From Cavia porcellus (taxonomy: Eukaryota; Chordata; Mammalia; Rodentia; Caviidae), in contig NW_026947543.1 of the NCBI RefSeq assembly GCF_034190915.1, positions 1,116,001-1,180,000 of the forward strand: DNA of 64,000 nt, written 5' to 3'. The translations under genes were made by a program, and so were the position numbers. The notes beneath the pieces were generated by a model. It ran no database searches. It was not told the DNA's origin and worked only from the letters and a program-made list of their open reading frames with translations. Shown one piece after another: positions 11,301-25,900 of the stretch (position 1 is the first letter of the stretch; every line of letters starts with the position of its first letter).

Positions 11301-14300
11301 ACTTGCTGGAATCATTCACCTGCAGTATAAGAGCTTTCTGTGAAATCTCTCAGCAGAAATCCTCTGCAAGCACATAGCTTTGGATATGAGAGACAGTGGT
11401 GGAAGTTGAATTTCAAGGGCAGATGTTTGAAAACAATGAAACAAGCCCCGAATAAGATCTTTACATGTTTCCCAGATGAATATGTTTGGAAATACGGGGG
11501 AAGATGGAGATCAAGACTGAGAAGAGTGCACACCCATTTCAAGGTACAAAAACCAGGGAAAAACATGGGAAAGCAAGAGAGCTGGTTAATTTGATGTAAA
11601 AATCTTTGATGATGAAAGGAAAATTTTATTCTCATGGTGATTTAATCAGGCTGTAGCAGTGAAGTTCTCATGCTGGTTGTCCTATGTGTGGCCTTCTGCA
11701 TTGAGCAGTGGATGCAGGACATGAGATCTTCAAATAAATCTGGTGGAACACAAAATAGTGAAAAAAATATCAATCTAAATCCTGTGTATTCCTTACCTTT
11801 GAGAACATATATGGATAATGTCCGGAGTTTCAATAGAGAAAATGTCTATTAGGTAATGGTTTCACGAATGAAATGTTCACTTCACATAACATTTTGAATT
11901 TTGCTTTCACAGTTGCTCATGTACCGGGCCTGAGTAAAGCAGAATGCAGAGTAAGCCTCATCAATAGTTGTGCATTCCATAAGTGGTTTTAAAACCAGTG
12001 AAACCCTTTGGACCTAGTGTTTGTATTTAATTGGTTGATTGGTTTTTCAAATTGTTTGTTTTACTATTTTTAACTTTGGGAGTCAGCAAGCCCTCACTCA
12101 TAGTGATTTAGACCTCTCCAGAAGCTCTGAAGTTATTCATGTAACAGCTGTTACATGTTATAAGTTTCTCCTATTAAAACTTGAAAGACTAACGACTCTG
12201 CTACTTTTCATCTAAATTCAGTGTTGCGCTAAATTCCGTGTTGGACTTTCTTTACAAATCCTTTAAAATGTGTCCTCCTCTAGTCACTGGTCGTTTTGGA
12301 ATGTTCTTTCTTGTGTAGACAGGATTTGAGCAAATTGACACAAGTACAGTTTGCCACTACTCTGGACACTTGTTTAAATATCGAGTTGCCTAAATGGTGT
12401 GTGTTTTACTTTGATCTCTGCTCACACTTTGCTCATCCAGTTAGAACCACAGGGCTCCAGGCCATACCATTCTAGGCCTAAACAAGAAAATTTCCATTCC
12501 GTTTTGGCAGTTCATTCGTCTCTCATAATTACTTTTTACACAAATGTGTGCTTCAGGAGAGTCCCGGTCTAAATGTGGAGAGGCCCATTTTCCTTCTCTC
12601 ACTTTCAGACTTTCTAAGATTTTCAGTTACTAGAGGTTTTCCCAGACTTGCCATTGTCAAGGGACAGTGCACTTCACTTGAAGTTGTGCAGTATTACTTC
12701 ATGTGTGTCCGTGGAAATTCCACCAATGGGTAACTCTTGCTGTAGTCATCTCCAAGTGTTTCTGCGTAAGAAAATATAACTAACAAAAGATGTGGTTTCA
12801 AGCAGAATGAGGAATGGAGGGATAATCTTTATTTCAGTGCAGGTTGACCTTTCAAAGAAACAGTAATTCCTATGAAACAGGAGGTAAAATCTTTTGTAAA
12901 GAGACATGGATATGACATGCTCAACTTTATGTCACATTTTTTAAAAAGCCAAGGGCATTTGAGAAATTCTTGGCTGCTGAATTGTCCCTTTTTTCAAATT
13001 TCTCATAGGTAAGACACTCCAGTTTCTTCAAACCATGGTACTGTTCCTTCCATGTAAAAAACCAAAGCAAAAAACAAAATAAATTAAAACAAAATCCATC
13101 AAATTACATTTGAGAGCACACAATTGCTCAGCAGGCCCACTATTCAAGAAGCTAGAGGTACAGAAGCCTCAGCCTTCAGCCCATGTCCTGAAGTTTTGTC
13201 TTTATCATGGCCCCTCAATTCCCTGGCTTGTCCACATTAACTCATGAATCTTTACTCATTTCCTCTTCAAATGCACAGGATCCAATATATTTGAACCCTG
13301 TTCACCTGGGCTGTAACCATCCAAGAACACACCAGAGGAAAGGCAGCCACACCCTTGCCTGGGGCCTTGGAGCTTATCACAATAGAAATGGACACCTGAA
13401 CAAGGGGAGCCAAAACAAAGAGAGGCATATTCCTAAAGTCCGAAACACAGAAGCTACCTATAGACCAGTAGTGGGATTTCACAAATTATGTAAGAATCTC
13501 TGTGCACATGCTTGGCATGGTCGCTCATGCCTATAATCCCAGCAATCTGGGGGCTGAGGTTGATGGATCCTTGGGAGTTCCAGTCCATCGTGGGCTACAA
13601 ATTTATCTCAAGGCCTCTTTCAACAACTACATAAGATGCTGTTTCCAAAAAGAGGACAACAGAAAACTAGACACACTTGGTCTAGGTCCCGGGGTTCACT
13701 ACATGAGTTGTGGAGTCTAAATATTCCATGCCATGAGAAAATACCAGGATTTATAGTGAAAGGGGCATTTGCATCCCTTTTCTAAGGGTTTCCCTTTCAC
13801 CATGTTACATTTGAATTCTGGGAAAACCTGCTGGTGACAAGCTATCTAGCATTATGTTGGTTTAGGTATTGAGCTAGTACCGCATGTTTAGTGTTCAGGG
13901 TTATGCTGGAATGGCTGCAGACCTCCTTGAAATAGCTATTGCAGACAAGTGAACCCCGAGGAAGCTGGATAGTTGAAGCAGGCACTCCAAATATTCATGC
14001 ACTGCAAGGATTCACTTTCATTTTGGGACTCATCTTCTGGTTGCTGGCTTTTAGTGCTAACTGATACTATCATGGTGGCAGTAATCCAGCAGAGACTGCA
14101 TGTATGGTTTGCAAGTTTGCTTCCCAAGCCACCAGAAACTTGGCAGAACACAAATCATTGTGGCATTTTCATTCCTCCCCTGAAACATTTGGCTTTCTAA
14201 GTTTGAAAATTGAATAGACTGGGCTAGTCAGGTTTGGACCACATGTACCACCAACAGAGCTAAAGACAGAGCCAATTACTTCCCTCCACTTGTCAAAATA

Positions 14301-15168
14301 TGTCAAATTTTCTTGGTCACCACAACTTCAAAAAATTCTGAGGCAACTTAGAGAGGTGAATCAAATACTGCCTGATTGCAATGGCTGTGGTTGTATGAGG
14401 TGGAAAGCTGCAGAGTTGGGCTGAAACTGTTCACAGAAATCCACAGGCTTGTGGTTCCCAGGCAACCACACTGGGCTGAGATTGGCTGAACATCACTGTG
14501 AGGTGGATTTTAGGCTCTAGGTTTGAAAATTTCAAAGCCTGGGGTAGTCAAGTTTGGAACAATTCGACCACAGACAGACCAAAAGGTCTTTCAATTACTT
14601 CCCTCCACTTCTCAAAATATATCAAATTTTCTTGATCACTACAACTGTAAAAAAATTCTGAGGCAATATAGAGAGGCTAATCAAATACTGCATGATTGGA
14701 ATGGCTGTGGTTGTAGGAGGTGGAAAGCTGCAGAGTTGGGCTGAAACAGTTCACAGAAAGCCACAAGCTTGTGGTTGCCAGGCAACCACACTGGGCTGTG
14801 ATTGGCTGAGCACCACTGTGAGCTGGACTTTAGGCTCTTTGATACAAGTGTGCAGTAGGAGACCTGAGTCACAATGCTGGGCGTTGCCATGGAGACCTCA
14901 GTGGCACAGAGGACCTTGTAGGGCAAGATTTAAATAGGATGAATATTCTTGGCCTGGTATGCCACAGGATTCTCACTGAAGGCTTCACTGCTCAGAATTT
15001 GGGGATGGAAATGTTTGCCAATCTACACATGGAAGTACTTTCAATGGGATATGAAATATGCCAGGGCCTGGCAGATGTTCTCTGACATGTCCTATCCTTG
15101 AGCATATGCTTTTCCCTTGTCATGTCTGTCATTTGGCTGAGTCCTGTTCCCTAAGCTATTCAGTCAAG
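11301..15168 (+). repeat. Array unit D (left subfamily)
   Basis: The unit is 3,868 bp with both subrepeats. The SINE relic is at about 13509-13605. The X-box palindrome in subrepeat 1 carries a substitution (gtggttcccaggcaaccac at 14451-14469), while the one in subrepeat 2 is perfect (14771-14789). Confidence 0.92.
14771..14936 (+). promoter_or_regulatory. Promoter-like block, unit D
   Basis: The palindrome is perfect (14771-14789), gttgccatggagac is at 14883-14896 and atttaaata at 14928-14936. Confidence 0.5.
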
Positions 15169-18100
15169 ACTTGCTGGAATCATTCACCTGCAGTATAAGA
15201 GCTTTCTGTGAAATTTCTCAGCAGAAATCCTCTGCAAGCACATAGCTTTGGATATGAGAGACAGTGGTGGAAGTTGAATTTCAAGGGCAGAAGATTGAAA
15301 ACAATGAAACAAGCCCCGAATAAGATCTTTACATGTTTCCCAGATGAATATGTTTGGAAATATGGGGGAAGATGGAGATCAAGACTGAGAAGAGTGCACA
15401 CCCATTTCAAGGTACAAAAACCAGGGAAAAACATGGGAAAGCAAGAGAGCTGGTTAATTTGATGTAAAAATCTTTGATGATGAAAGGAAAATTATATTCT
15501 CTTGGTGATTTAATCAAGATGTAGTAGTGAAGTTCTCATGTTGGTTGTCCTATGTGTGGCCTTCTGCATTGGGCAGTGGATGCAGGACAGGAGATCTTCA
15601 AATAAATCTGGTGGAACACAAAATAGTGAAAAAAATATCAAGCTAAATCCTGTGTATTCCTTCCCTTTGAGAACATATATGGATAATGTCCGGAGTTTCA
15701 AAAGAGAAAATGTCTATTGGGTCATGGTTTCACTAATGAAATGGTCACTTCACATAACATTTTGAATTTTGCTTTCACAGTTGCTCATGTACCGGGCCTG
15801 AGTAAAGCAGAATGCAGAGTAAGCCTCATCAATAGTTGTGCATTCCATAAGTGGTTTTAAAACCAGTGAAACCCTTTGGACCTAGTGTTTGTATTTAATT
15901 GGTTGATTGGTTTTTCAAATTGTTTGTTTTACTATTTTTAACTTTGGGAGTCAGGGAAGCCCTCACTCATAGTGATTTAGACCTCTCCAAAAGCTCTGAA
16001 GTTATTCATGTAACAGCTATTACATGTTATAAGTTTCTCCTATTAAAACTTTAAAGACTAACAGACTCTGCTACTTTTCATCTAAATTCAGTGTTGGGCT
16101 AACTTCAGTGTTGGACCTTTTACAAGTCCTTTGAAATGTGTCCTCCTCTAGTCACTGGTCGTCCTGGAATTTACTTTCTTGTGAAGACAGGATTTGAGCA
16201 AATTGACACAAGTACAGTTTGCCACTACTCTGGACACCTGGTTAAATATCGAGTTCCCTAAATGATGTGTGTTTTACTTTGACCTCTGCTCACACTTTGC
16301 TCATCTAGTTAGAACCATGGGGCTCCAGGCCATAGCGATCCAGGCCTAAACAAGAAAATTTCCATTCCGTTTTGGGAGTTCATTCGTCTCTCATAATTAC
16401 TTTATCCACAAATGTGTGCTTCAGGAGAGTCCCTGTCTAAATGTGGAGAGGCCCATTTTCATTCACTCACTTTCAGACTTTCTAAGATTTTCAGTTACTA
16501 GAGGTTTGCCCAGACTTGCCATTGTCAAGGGACAGTGCACTTAACTTGAAGTTGTGCAGTATTACTTCATGTGTGTCCGTGGTAATTCCACCAATGGGAA
16601 ACTCTTGCTGTAGTCATCTCCAAGTGTTTCTGCGTAAGACAATATAACTAACAAAGGATGTGGTTTCAAGCAGAATGAGGAATGGAGGGATAATCTTTAT
16701 TTCAGTGCAGGTTGACCTTTCAAAGAAACAGTAATTCCTATGAAATAGGAGGTAAAATCTTTTGTAAAGAGACATGGATATGACATGCTCAAATTTATGT
16801 CACATTTTTTAAAAAGCCAAGGGCATTTGAGAAATTCTTGGCTGCTGAATTGTCCCTTTTTTCAAATTTCTCATAGGTAAGACACTCCAGTTTCTTCAAA
16901 CCATGGTACTGTTCCTTCCATGTAAAAAACCAAAGCAAAAAACAAAATAAATTAAAACAAAACCCATCAAATTACATTTGAGAGCACACAATTGCTCAGC
17001 AGGCCCACTATTCAAGAAGTTAGAGGTACAGAAGCCTCAGCCTTCAGCCCACAGCCTGAAGTTTTGTCTCTATCATAGCCCCTCAATTCCCTGGCATGTC
17101 CACATTAACTCATGAATCTTTACTCATTTCCTCTTCAAATGCACAGGATCCAATATATTTGAACCCTGTTCACCTGGGCTGTAATCATCCAAGAACTCAC
17201 CAGAAGAAGGGCAGCCACCCCCTTGCCTGGGGCCTTGGAGCTTATCACAATAGAAATGGAAACCTGAACAGGGGGAGCCAAAACAAAGAGAGGAATATTC
17301 CTAAAGCCTGAAACACAGAAGCTACCTATAGACCAATAGTGGGATTTCACAAATTATGTAAGAATCTCTGTGCACATGCTTGGCATGGTCGCTCATGCCT
17401 ATAATCCCAGCAATCTGGTGGCTGAGCTCGATGGATCCTTGGGAGTTCCAGTCCATCGTGCGCTACTTATTTATCTCAAGGCCTCTTTCAACAACTACAT
17501 AAGATGCTGTTTCCAAAAAGAGGACAACAGAAAACTAGACACACTTGGTCTAGGTCCCGGGGTTCACTACATGAGTTGTGGAGTCTAAATATTCCATGCC
17601 ATGAGAAAATACCTGGGATTTTTAGTGAAAGGGGCATTTGCATCCCTTTTCTAAGGGTTTTCCTTTCACCATGTTACATTTGAATTCTGGGAAAACCTGC
17701 TGGTGACAAGCTATCTAGCATTATGTTGGTTTAGGTATTGAGCTAGTACCGCATGTTTAGTGTTCAGGGTTATGCTGGAATGGCTGTAGACCTCCTTGAA
17801 ATAGCTATTGCAGACAAGTGAACCCCGAGGAAGCTGGATAGTTGAAGCAGGCACTCCAAATATTCATGCAGTGCAAGGATTCACTTTCATTTTGGGACTC
17901 ATCTTCTGGTTGCTGGCTTTTAGTGCTAACTGATACTACCATGGTGGCAGTAATCCAGCAGAGACTGCATGTATGGTTTGCAAGTTTGCTTCCCAAGCCA
18001 CCAGAAACTTGGCAGAACACAAATCATTGTGGCATTTTCTTTCCTCCCCTGAAACATTTGGCTTTCTAAGTTTGAAAATTGAATAGACTGGGCTAGTCAG

Positions 18101-19040
18101 GTTTGGACCCCATGTACCACCAACAGAGCTAAAGACAGAGCCAATTACTTCCCTCCACTTGTCAAAATATGTCAAATTTGCTTGGTCACCACAACTTCAA
18201 AGAAAATTCTGAGGCAACTTAGAGAGGTGAATCAAATACTGCCTGATTTGAATGGCTGCGGTTGTATGAGGTGGAAAGCTGCAGAGTTGGGCTGAAACTG
18301 TTCACAGGAATCCACAGGCTTGTGGTTGCCAGGCAACCACACTGGGCTGAGATTGGCTGAACATCACTGTGAGGTGGATTTTAGGTTCTAGGTTTGAAAA
18401 TTTAAAAGACTGGGGTAGTCAAGTTTGGAACACATCGACCACAGACAGACCAAAAGGTCTTTCAATTACTTCCCTGCACTTCTCAAAATACATCAAATTT
18501 TCTTGATCACTACAACTGTAAAAAAAATTCTGAGGCAACATAGAGAGGCTAATCAAATACTGCATGATTGGAATGGCTGTGGTTGTATGAGGTGGAAAGC
18601 TGCAGAGTTGGGCTGAAAAAGTTCACAGAAAGCCACAAGCTTGTGGTTGCCAGGCAACCACACTGGGCTGTGATTGGCTGAGCACCATTGTGAGCTGGAC
18701 TTTAGGCTCTAGGATACAAGTGTGCAGTAGGAGACCTGAGTCACAATGCTGGGCGTTGCCATGGAGACCTCAGTGTCACAGAGGACCTTGTAGGGCAAGA
18801 TTTAAATAGGATGAATATTCTTGGCCTGGTATGCCACAGGATTCTCACTGAAGGCTTCACTGCTCAGAATTTGGGGATGCAAGTGCTTGCCAATCTACAC
18901 GTGGATGTACTTTCTATGGGATATGAAATATGCCAGGGCCTGGCAGATGTTCTCTGACATGTCCTATCCTTGAGCATATGCTTTTCCCTTGCCATGTCTG
19001 TCATTTGGCTGAGTCCTGTTCCCTAAGCTATTCAGTCAAG
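15169..19040 (+). repeat. Array unit E (left subfamily)
   Basis: The unit is 3,872 bp. The SINE relic is at about 17377-17473. Both X-box palindromes are perfect (18322-18340 and 18643-18661). Units E and F share variants such as 'acaggaatccacaggc' and 'cctgatttgaatggctgcgg' in subrepeat 1, so these adjacent units are close relatives. Confidence 0.92.
18643..18808 (+). promoter_or_regulatory. Promoter-like block, unit E
   Basis: The palindrome is perfect (18643-18661), gttgccatggagac is at 18755-18768 and atttaaata at 18800-18808. Confidence 0.5.
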
Positions 19041-22000
19041 ACTTGCTAGAATCATTCACCTGCAGTATAAGAGCTTTCTGTGAAATGTCTCAGCAGAAAT
19101 CCTCTGCAAGCACATAGCTTTGGATATGATAGACAGTGGTGGAAGTTGAATTTCAAGGGCAGATATTTGAAAACAATGAAACAAGCCCCGAATAAGATCT
19201 TTACATGTTTCCCAGATGAATATGTTTGGAAATACGTGGGAAGATGGAGATCAAGACTGAGAAGAGTGCACACCCATTTGAAGGTACAAAAACCAGGGAA
19301 AAACATGGGAAAGCAAGAGAGCTGGTCAATTTGATGTAAAAATCTTTGATGATGAAAGGAAAATTATATTCTCTTGGTGATTTAATCAGGCTGTAGCAGT
19401 GAAGTTCTCATGTTGGTTGTCCTATGTGTGGCCTTCTGCATTGGGCAGTGGATGCAGGACAGGAGATCTTCAAATAAATCTGGTGGAACACAAAATAGTG
19501 AAAAAATATCAAGCTAAATCCTGTGTATTCCTTCCCTTTGAGAACATATATGGATAATGTCCGGAGTTTCAAAAGAGAAAATGTCTATTCGGTCATGGTT
19601 TCACCAATGAAATGGTCACTTCACATAACATTTTTAATTTCGCTTTCACAGTTGCTCATGTACCGGGCCTGAGTAAAGCAGAATGCAGAGTAAGCCTCAT
19701 CAATAGTTGTGCATTCCATAAGTGGTTTTAAAACCAGTGAAACCCTTTGGACCTAGTGTTTGTATTTAATTGGTTGATTGGTTTTTCAAATTGTTTGTTT
19801 TACTATTTTTAACTTTGGGAGTCAGGGAAGCCCTCACTCATAGTGATTTAGACCTCTCCAAAAGCTCTGAAGTTATTCATGTAACAGCTATTACATGTTA
19901 TAAGTTTCTCCTATTAAAACTTGAAAGACTAACAGACTCTGCTACTTGTCATCTAAATTCAGTGTTGCGCTAAATTCAGTGTTGGACTGTTTTTTACAAG
20001 TCCTTTGAAATGTGTCCTCCTCTAGTCACTGGTCGTGCTGGAATGTACTTTCTTGTGAAGACAGGATTTGAGCAAATTGACACAAGTACAGTTTGCCACT
20101 ACTCTGGACATCTGGTTAAATATCGAGTTGCCTAAATGGTGTGTGTTTTACTTTGATCTCTGCTCACACTTTGCTCATCCAGTTAGAACCACAGGGCTCC
20201 AGGCCATACCATTCTAGGCCTAAACAAGAAAATTTCCATTCCGTTTTGGGAGTTCATTCGTCTCTCATAATTACTTTTTCCACAAATGTGTGCTTCAGGA
20301 GAGTCCCGGTCTAAATGTGGAGAGGCCCATTTTCCTTCTCTCACTTTCAGACTTTCTAAGATTTTCAGTTACTAGAGGTTTTCCCAGACTTACCATTTTC
20401 AAAGGACAGTGCACATCACTTGAAGTTGTGCAGTATTACTTCATGTGTGTCCGTGGAAATTCCACCAATGGGAAACTCTTGCTGTAGTCATCTCCAAGTG
20501 TTTCTGCGTAAGAACATATAACTAACAAAGGATGTGGTTTCAAGCAGAATGAGGAATGGAAGGATAATCTTTATTTCAGTGCAGGTTGACCTTTCAAAGA
20601 AACAGTAATTCCTATGAAATAGGAGGTAAAATCTTTTGTAAAGAGACATGGATATGACATGCTCAACTTTATGTCACATTTTTTAAAAAGCCAAGGGCAT
20701 TTGAGAAATTCTTGGCTGCTGAATTGTCCCTTTTTTCAAATTTCCCTTAGGTAACACACTCCAGTTTCTTCAAACCATGTTACTGTTAGTTCCATGTAAA
20801 AAACCAAAGCAAAAAACAAAATAAATTAAAACAAAACCCATCAAATTACATTTGAGAGCACACAATTGCTCAGCAGGCCCACTATTCAAGAAGCTAGAGG
20901 TACAGAAGCCTCAGCCTTCAGCCCATGGCCTGAAGTTTTGTCTCTATCATGGCCCCTCAATTCCCTGGCATGTCCACATTAACTCATGAATCTTTACTCA
21001 TTTCCTCTTCAAATGCACAGGATCCAATATATTTGAACCCTGTTCACCTGGGCTGTAATCATCCAAGGACACACCAGAGGAAGGGCAGCCATCCCCTTGC
21101 CTGGGGCCTTGGAGCTTATCACAATAGAAATGGAAACCTGAACAAAGGGAGCCAAAACAAAGAGAGTAATATTCCTAAAGTCTGAAACACAGAAGCTACC
21201 TATAGACCAGTAGTGGGATTTCACAAATTATGTAAGATTCTCTGTGCACATCCTTGGCATGGTCGCTCATGCCTATACTCCCAGCAATCTGGGGGCTGAG
21301 GTGGATGGATCCTTGGGAGTTCCAGTCCATCGTGGGCTACAAATTTATCTCAAGGCCTCTTTCAACAACTACATAAGATGCTGTTTCCAAAAAGAGGACA
21401 ACAAAAAACTAGACACACTTGGTCTAGGTCCCGGGGTTCACTACATGAGTTGTGGAGTCTAATTATTCCATGCCATGAGAAAATACCTGGGATTTTTAGT
21501 GAAAGGGGCATTTGCATCCCTTTTCTAAGGGTTTTCCTTTCACCATGTTACATTTGAATTCTGGGAAAACCTGCTGGTGCCAAGCTATCTAGCATTATGT
21601 TGGTTTAGGTATTGAGCTAGTACCGCATGTTTAGTGTTCAGGGTTATGCTGGAATGGCTGCAGACCTCCTTGAAATAGCTATTGCAGACAAGTGAACCCC
21701 GAGGAAGCTGGATAGTTGAAGCAGGTACTCCAAATATTCATGCAGTGCAAGGATTCACTTTCATTTTGGGACTCATCTTCTGGTTGCTGGCTTTTAGTGC
21801 TAACTGATACTACCATGGTGGCAGTAATCCAGCAGAGACTGCATGTATGGTTTGCAAGTTTGCTTCCCAAGCCACCAGAAACTTGGCAGAACACAAATCA
21901 TTGTGGCATTTTCTTTCCTCCCCTGAAACATTTGGCTTTCTAAGTTTGAAAATTGAATAGACTGGGCTAGTCAGGTTTGGACCCCATGTAACACCAACAG

Positions 22001-22914
22001 AGCTAAAGACAGAGCCAATTACTTCCCTCCACTTGTCAAAATATGTCAAATTTGCTTGGTCACCACAACTTCAAAGAAAATTCTGAGGCAACTTAGAGAG
22101 GTGAATCAAATACTGCCTGATTTGAATGGCTGCGGTTGTATGAGGTGGAAAGCTGCAGAGTTGGGCTGAAACTGTTCACAGGAATCCACAGGCTTGTGGT
22201 TGCCAGGCAACCACACTGGGCTGAGATTGGCTGAACATCACTGTGAGGTGGCTTTTAGGTTCTAGGTTTGAAAATTTAAAAGACTGGGGTAGTCAAGTTT
22301 GGAACACATCGACCACAGACAGACCAAAAGGTCTTTCAATTACTTCCCTGCACTTCTCAAAATACGTCAAATTTTCTTGATCCCTACATCTGTAAAAAAA
22401 ATTCTGAGGCAACATAGAGAGGCTAATCAAATACTGCATGATTCGGATGGCTGTGGTTGTATGAGGTGGAAAGCTGCAGAGTTGGGCTGAAACAGTTCAC
22501 AGAAAGCCACAAGCTTGTGGTTGCCAGGCAACCACACTGGGCTGTGATTGGCTGAGCACCATTGTGAGCTGAACTTTAGGCTCTAGGATACAAGTGTGCC
22601 CTAGGAGACCTGAGTCACAATGCTGGGCGTTGCCATGGAGACCTCAGTGTCACATAGGACCTTGTAGGGCAAGATTTAAATAGGATGAATATTCTTGGCC
22701 TGGTATGCCACAGGATTTTCACTGAAGGCTTCACTGCTCAGAATTTGGGGATGCAAGTGCTTCCCAATCTACACATGAATGTACTTTCAATGGGATATGA
22801 AATATGCCAGGGCCTGGCAGATGTTCTCTGACATGTCCTATCCTTGAGCATATGCTTTTCCCTTGTCATGTCTGTCATTTGGCTGAGTCCTGTTCCCTAA
22901 GCTATTCAGTCAAG
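19041..22914 (+). repeat. Array unit F (left subfamily)
   Basis: The unit is 3,874 bp. The SINE relic is at about 21251-21347. Both X-box palindromes are perfect (22196-22214 and 22517-22535). It shares several private variants with unit E. Confidence 0.92.
22517..22682 (+). promoter_or_regulatory. Promoter-like block, unit F
   Basis: The palindrome is perfect (22517-22535), gttgccatggagac is at 22629-22642 and atttaaata at 22674-22682. Confidence 0.5.
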
Positions 22915-25900
22915 ACTTGCTGGAATCATTCACCTGCAGTATAAGAGCTTTCTGTGAAATGTCTCAGCAGAAATCCTCTGCAAGCACATAGCTTTGGATA
23001 TGAGAGACAGTGGTAGAAGTTGAATTTCAAGGGCAGATATTTGAAAACAATGAAACAAGCCCCGAATAAGATCTTTACATGTTTCCCAGATGAATATGTT
23101 TGGAAATACGGGGGAAGATGGAGATCAAGACTGAGAAGAGTGCACACCCATTTCAAGGTACAAAAACCAGGGAAAAACATGGGAAAGCAAGAGAGCTGGT
23201 CAATTTGATGTAAAAATCTTTGATGATGAAAGGAAAATTATATTCTCATGGTGATTTAATCAGGCTGTAGCAGTGAAGTTCTCATGTTGGTTGTCCTATG
23301 TGTGGCCTTCTGCATTGGGCAGTGGATGCAGGACAGGAGATCTTCAAATAAATCTGGTGGAACACAAAATAGTGAAAAAAATATCAAGCTAAATCCTGTG
23401 TATTCCTTCCCTTTGAGAACATATATGGATAATGTCCGGAGTTTCAAAAGAGAAAATGTCTATTCGGTCATGGTTTCACCAATGAAATGGTCACTTCACA
23501 TAACATTTTGAATTTCGCTTTCACAGTTGCTCATGTACCGGGCCTGAGTAAAGCAGAATGCAGAGTAAGCCTCATCAATAGTTGTGCATTCCATAAGTGG
23601 TTTTAAAACCAGTGAAACCCTTTGGAACTAGTGTTTGTATTTAATTGGTTGATTGGTTTTTCAAATTGTTTGTTTTCCTATTTTTAACTTTGTGAGTCAG
23701 GGAAGCCCTCACTCATAGTGATTTAGACCTCTCCAAAAGCTCTGAAGTTATTCATGTAACAGCTATTACATGTTATAAGTTTCTCCTATTAAAACTTGAA
23801 AGACTAACAGACTCTGCTACTTGTCATCTAAATTCAGTGTTGCGCTAAATTCAGTGTTGGACTGTTTTTTACAAGTCCTTTGAAATGTGTCCTCCTCTAG
23901 TCACTGGTCGTGCTGGAATGTACTTTCTTGTGAAGACAGGATTTGAGCAAATTGACACAAGTACAGTTTGCCACTACTCTGGACACCTGGTTAAATATCG
24001 AGTTGCCTAAATGGTGTGTGTTTTACTTTGATCTCTGCTCACACTTTGCTCATCCAGTTAGAACCACAGGGCTCCAGGCCATAGCGTTCTAGGCCTAAAC
24101 AAGAAAATTTCCATTCCGTTTTGGGAGTTCATTCGTCTCTCATAATTACTTGTTCCACAAATGTGTGCTTCAGGAGAGGCCCGGTCTAAATGTGGAGAGG
24201 CCTATTTTCCTTCTCTCACTTTCAGACTTTCTAAGATTTTCAGTTACTAGAGGTTTTCCCAGACTTGCCATTTTCAAGGGACAGTGCACTTAACTTGAAG
24301 TTGTGCAGTATTACTTCATGTGTGTCCGTGGAAATTCCACCAATGGGAAACTCTTGCTGTAGTCATCTCCAAGCGTTTCTGCGTAAGAAAATATAACTAA
24401 CAAAGGATGTGGTTTCAAGCAGAATGAGGAATGGAGGGATAATCTTTATTTCAGTGCAGGTTGACCTTTCAAAGAAACAGTAATTCCTATGAAATAGGAG
24501 GTAAAATCTTTTGTAAAGAGACATGGATATGACATGCTCAACTTTATGTCACATTTTTTAAAAAGCCAAGGGCATTTGAGAAATTCTTGGCTGCTGAATT
24601 GTCCCTTTTTTCAAATTTCTCTTAGGAAGACACTCCAGTTTCTTCAAACCATGGTACTGTTCCTTCCATGTAAAAAACCAAAGCAAAAAACAAAATAAAT
24701 TAAAACAAAACCCATCAAATTACATTTGAGAGCACACAATTGCTCAGCAGGCCCACTATTCAAGAAGCTAGAGGTACAGAAGCCTCAGCCTTCAGCCCAC
24801 GGCCTGAAGTTTTGTCTCTATCATGGCCCTTCAATTCCCTGGCATGTCCACATTAACTCATGAATCTTTACTCATTTCCTCTTCAAATGCACAGGATCCA
24901 ATATATTTGAACCCTGTTCACCTGGGCTGCAATCATCCAAGAACACACCAGAGGAAGGGCAGCCACCCCCTTGCCTGGGGCCTTGGAGCTTATCACAATA
25001 GAAATGGAAACCTGAACAAGGGGAGCCAAAACAAAGAGAGGAATATTCCTAAAGTCTGAAACACAGAAGCTACCTATAGACCAGTAGTGGGATTTCACAA
25101 ATTATGTAAGAATCTCTGTGCACATGCTTGGCATGGTCGCTCATGCCTATAATCCCAGCAATCTGGGGGCTGAGGTGGATGGATCCTTGGGAGTTCCAGT
25201 CCATCGTGGGCTACGAATTTATCGCAAGGCCTCTTTCAACAACTACATAAGATGCTGTTTCCAAAAAGAGGACAACATTAAACTAGACACACTTGGTCTA
25301 GGTCCCTGGGTTCACTACATGAGTTGTGGAGTCTAAATATTCCATGCCATGAGAAAATACCTGGGATTTCTAGTGAAAGGGACAATTGCATCCCTTTTCT
25401 AAGGGTTTCCCTTTCACCATGTTACAGTTGAATTCTGGGAAAACCTGCTGGTGTTAAGGTATTGAGCTAGTACCTCATGTTTAGTGTTCAGGGTTATGCT
25501 GGAATGGCTGCAGACCTCCTTGAAATAGCGATTGCAGACAAGTGAACCCCGAGGAAGCTGGATAGTTGAAGCAGGCACTCCAAATATTCATGCACTGCAA
25601 GGATTCACTTTCATTTTGGGTCTCATCTTCTGGTTGCTGGCTTTTAGTGCTAACTGATACTACCATGGTGGCAGTAATCCAGCAGAGACTGCATGTATGG
25701 TTTGCAGGTTTGCTTCCCAAGCCACCAGAAACTTAGCAGAACCCAAATCATTGTGGCATTTTCTTTCCTCCCTTGAAACATTTGGCTTTCTAAGTTTGAT
25801 AACTGAATAGACTGGGCTAGTCACCTTTGGACCCCATATACCACAAACAGAGCTAAAGACAGAGCCAATTACTTCCCTCCACTTGTCAAAATATGTCAAA

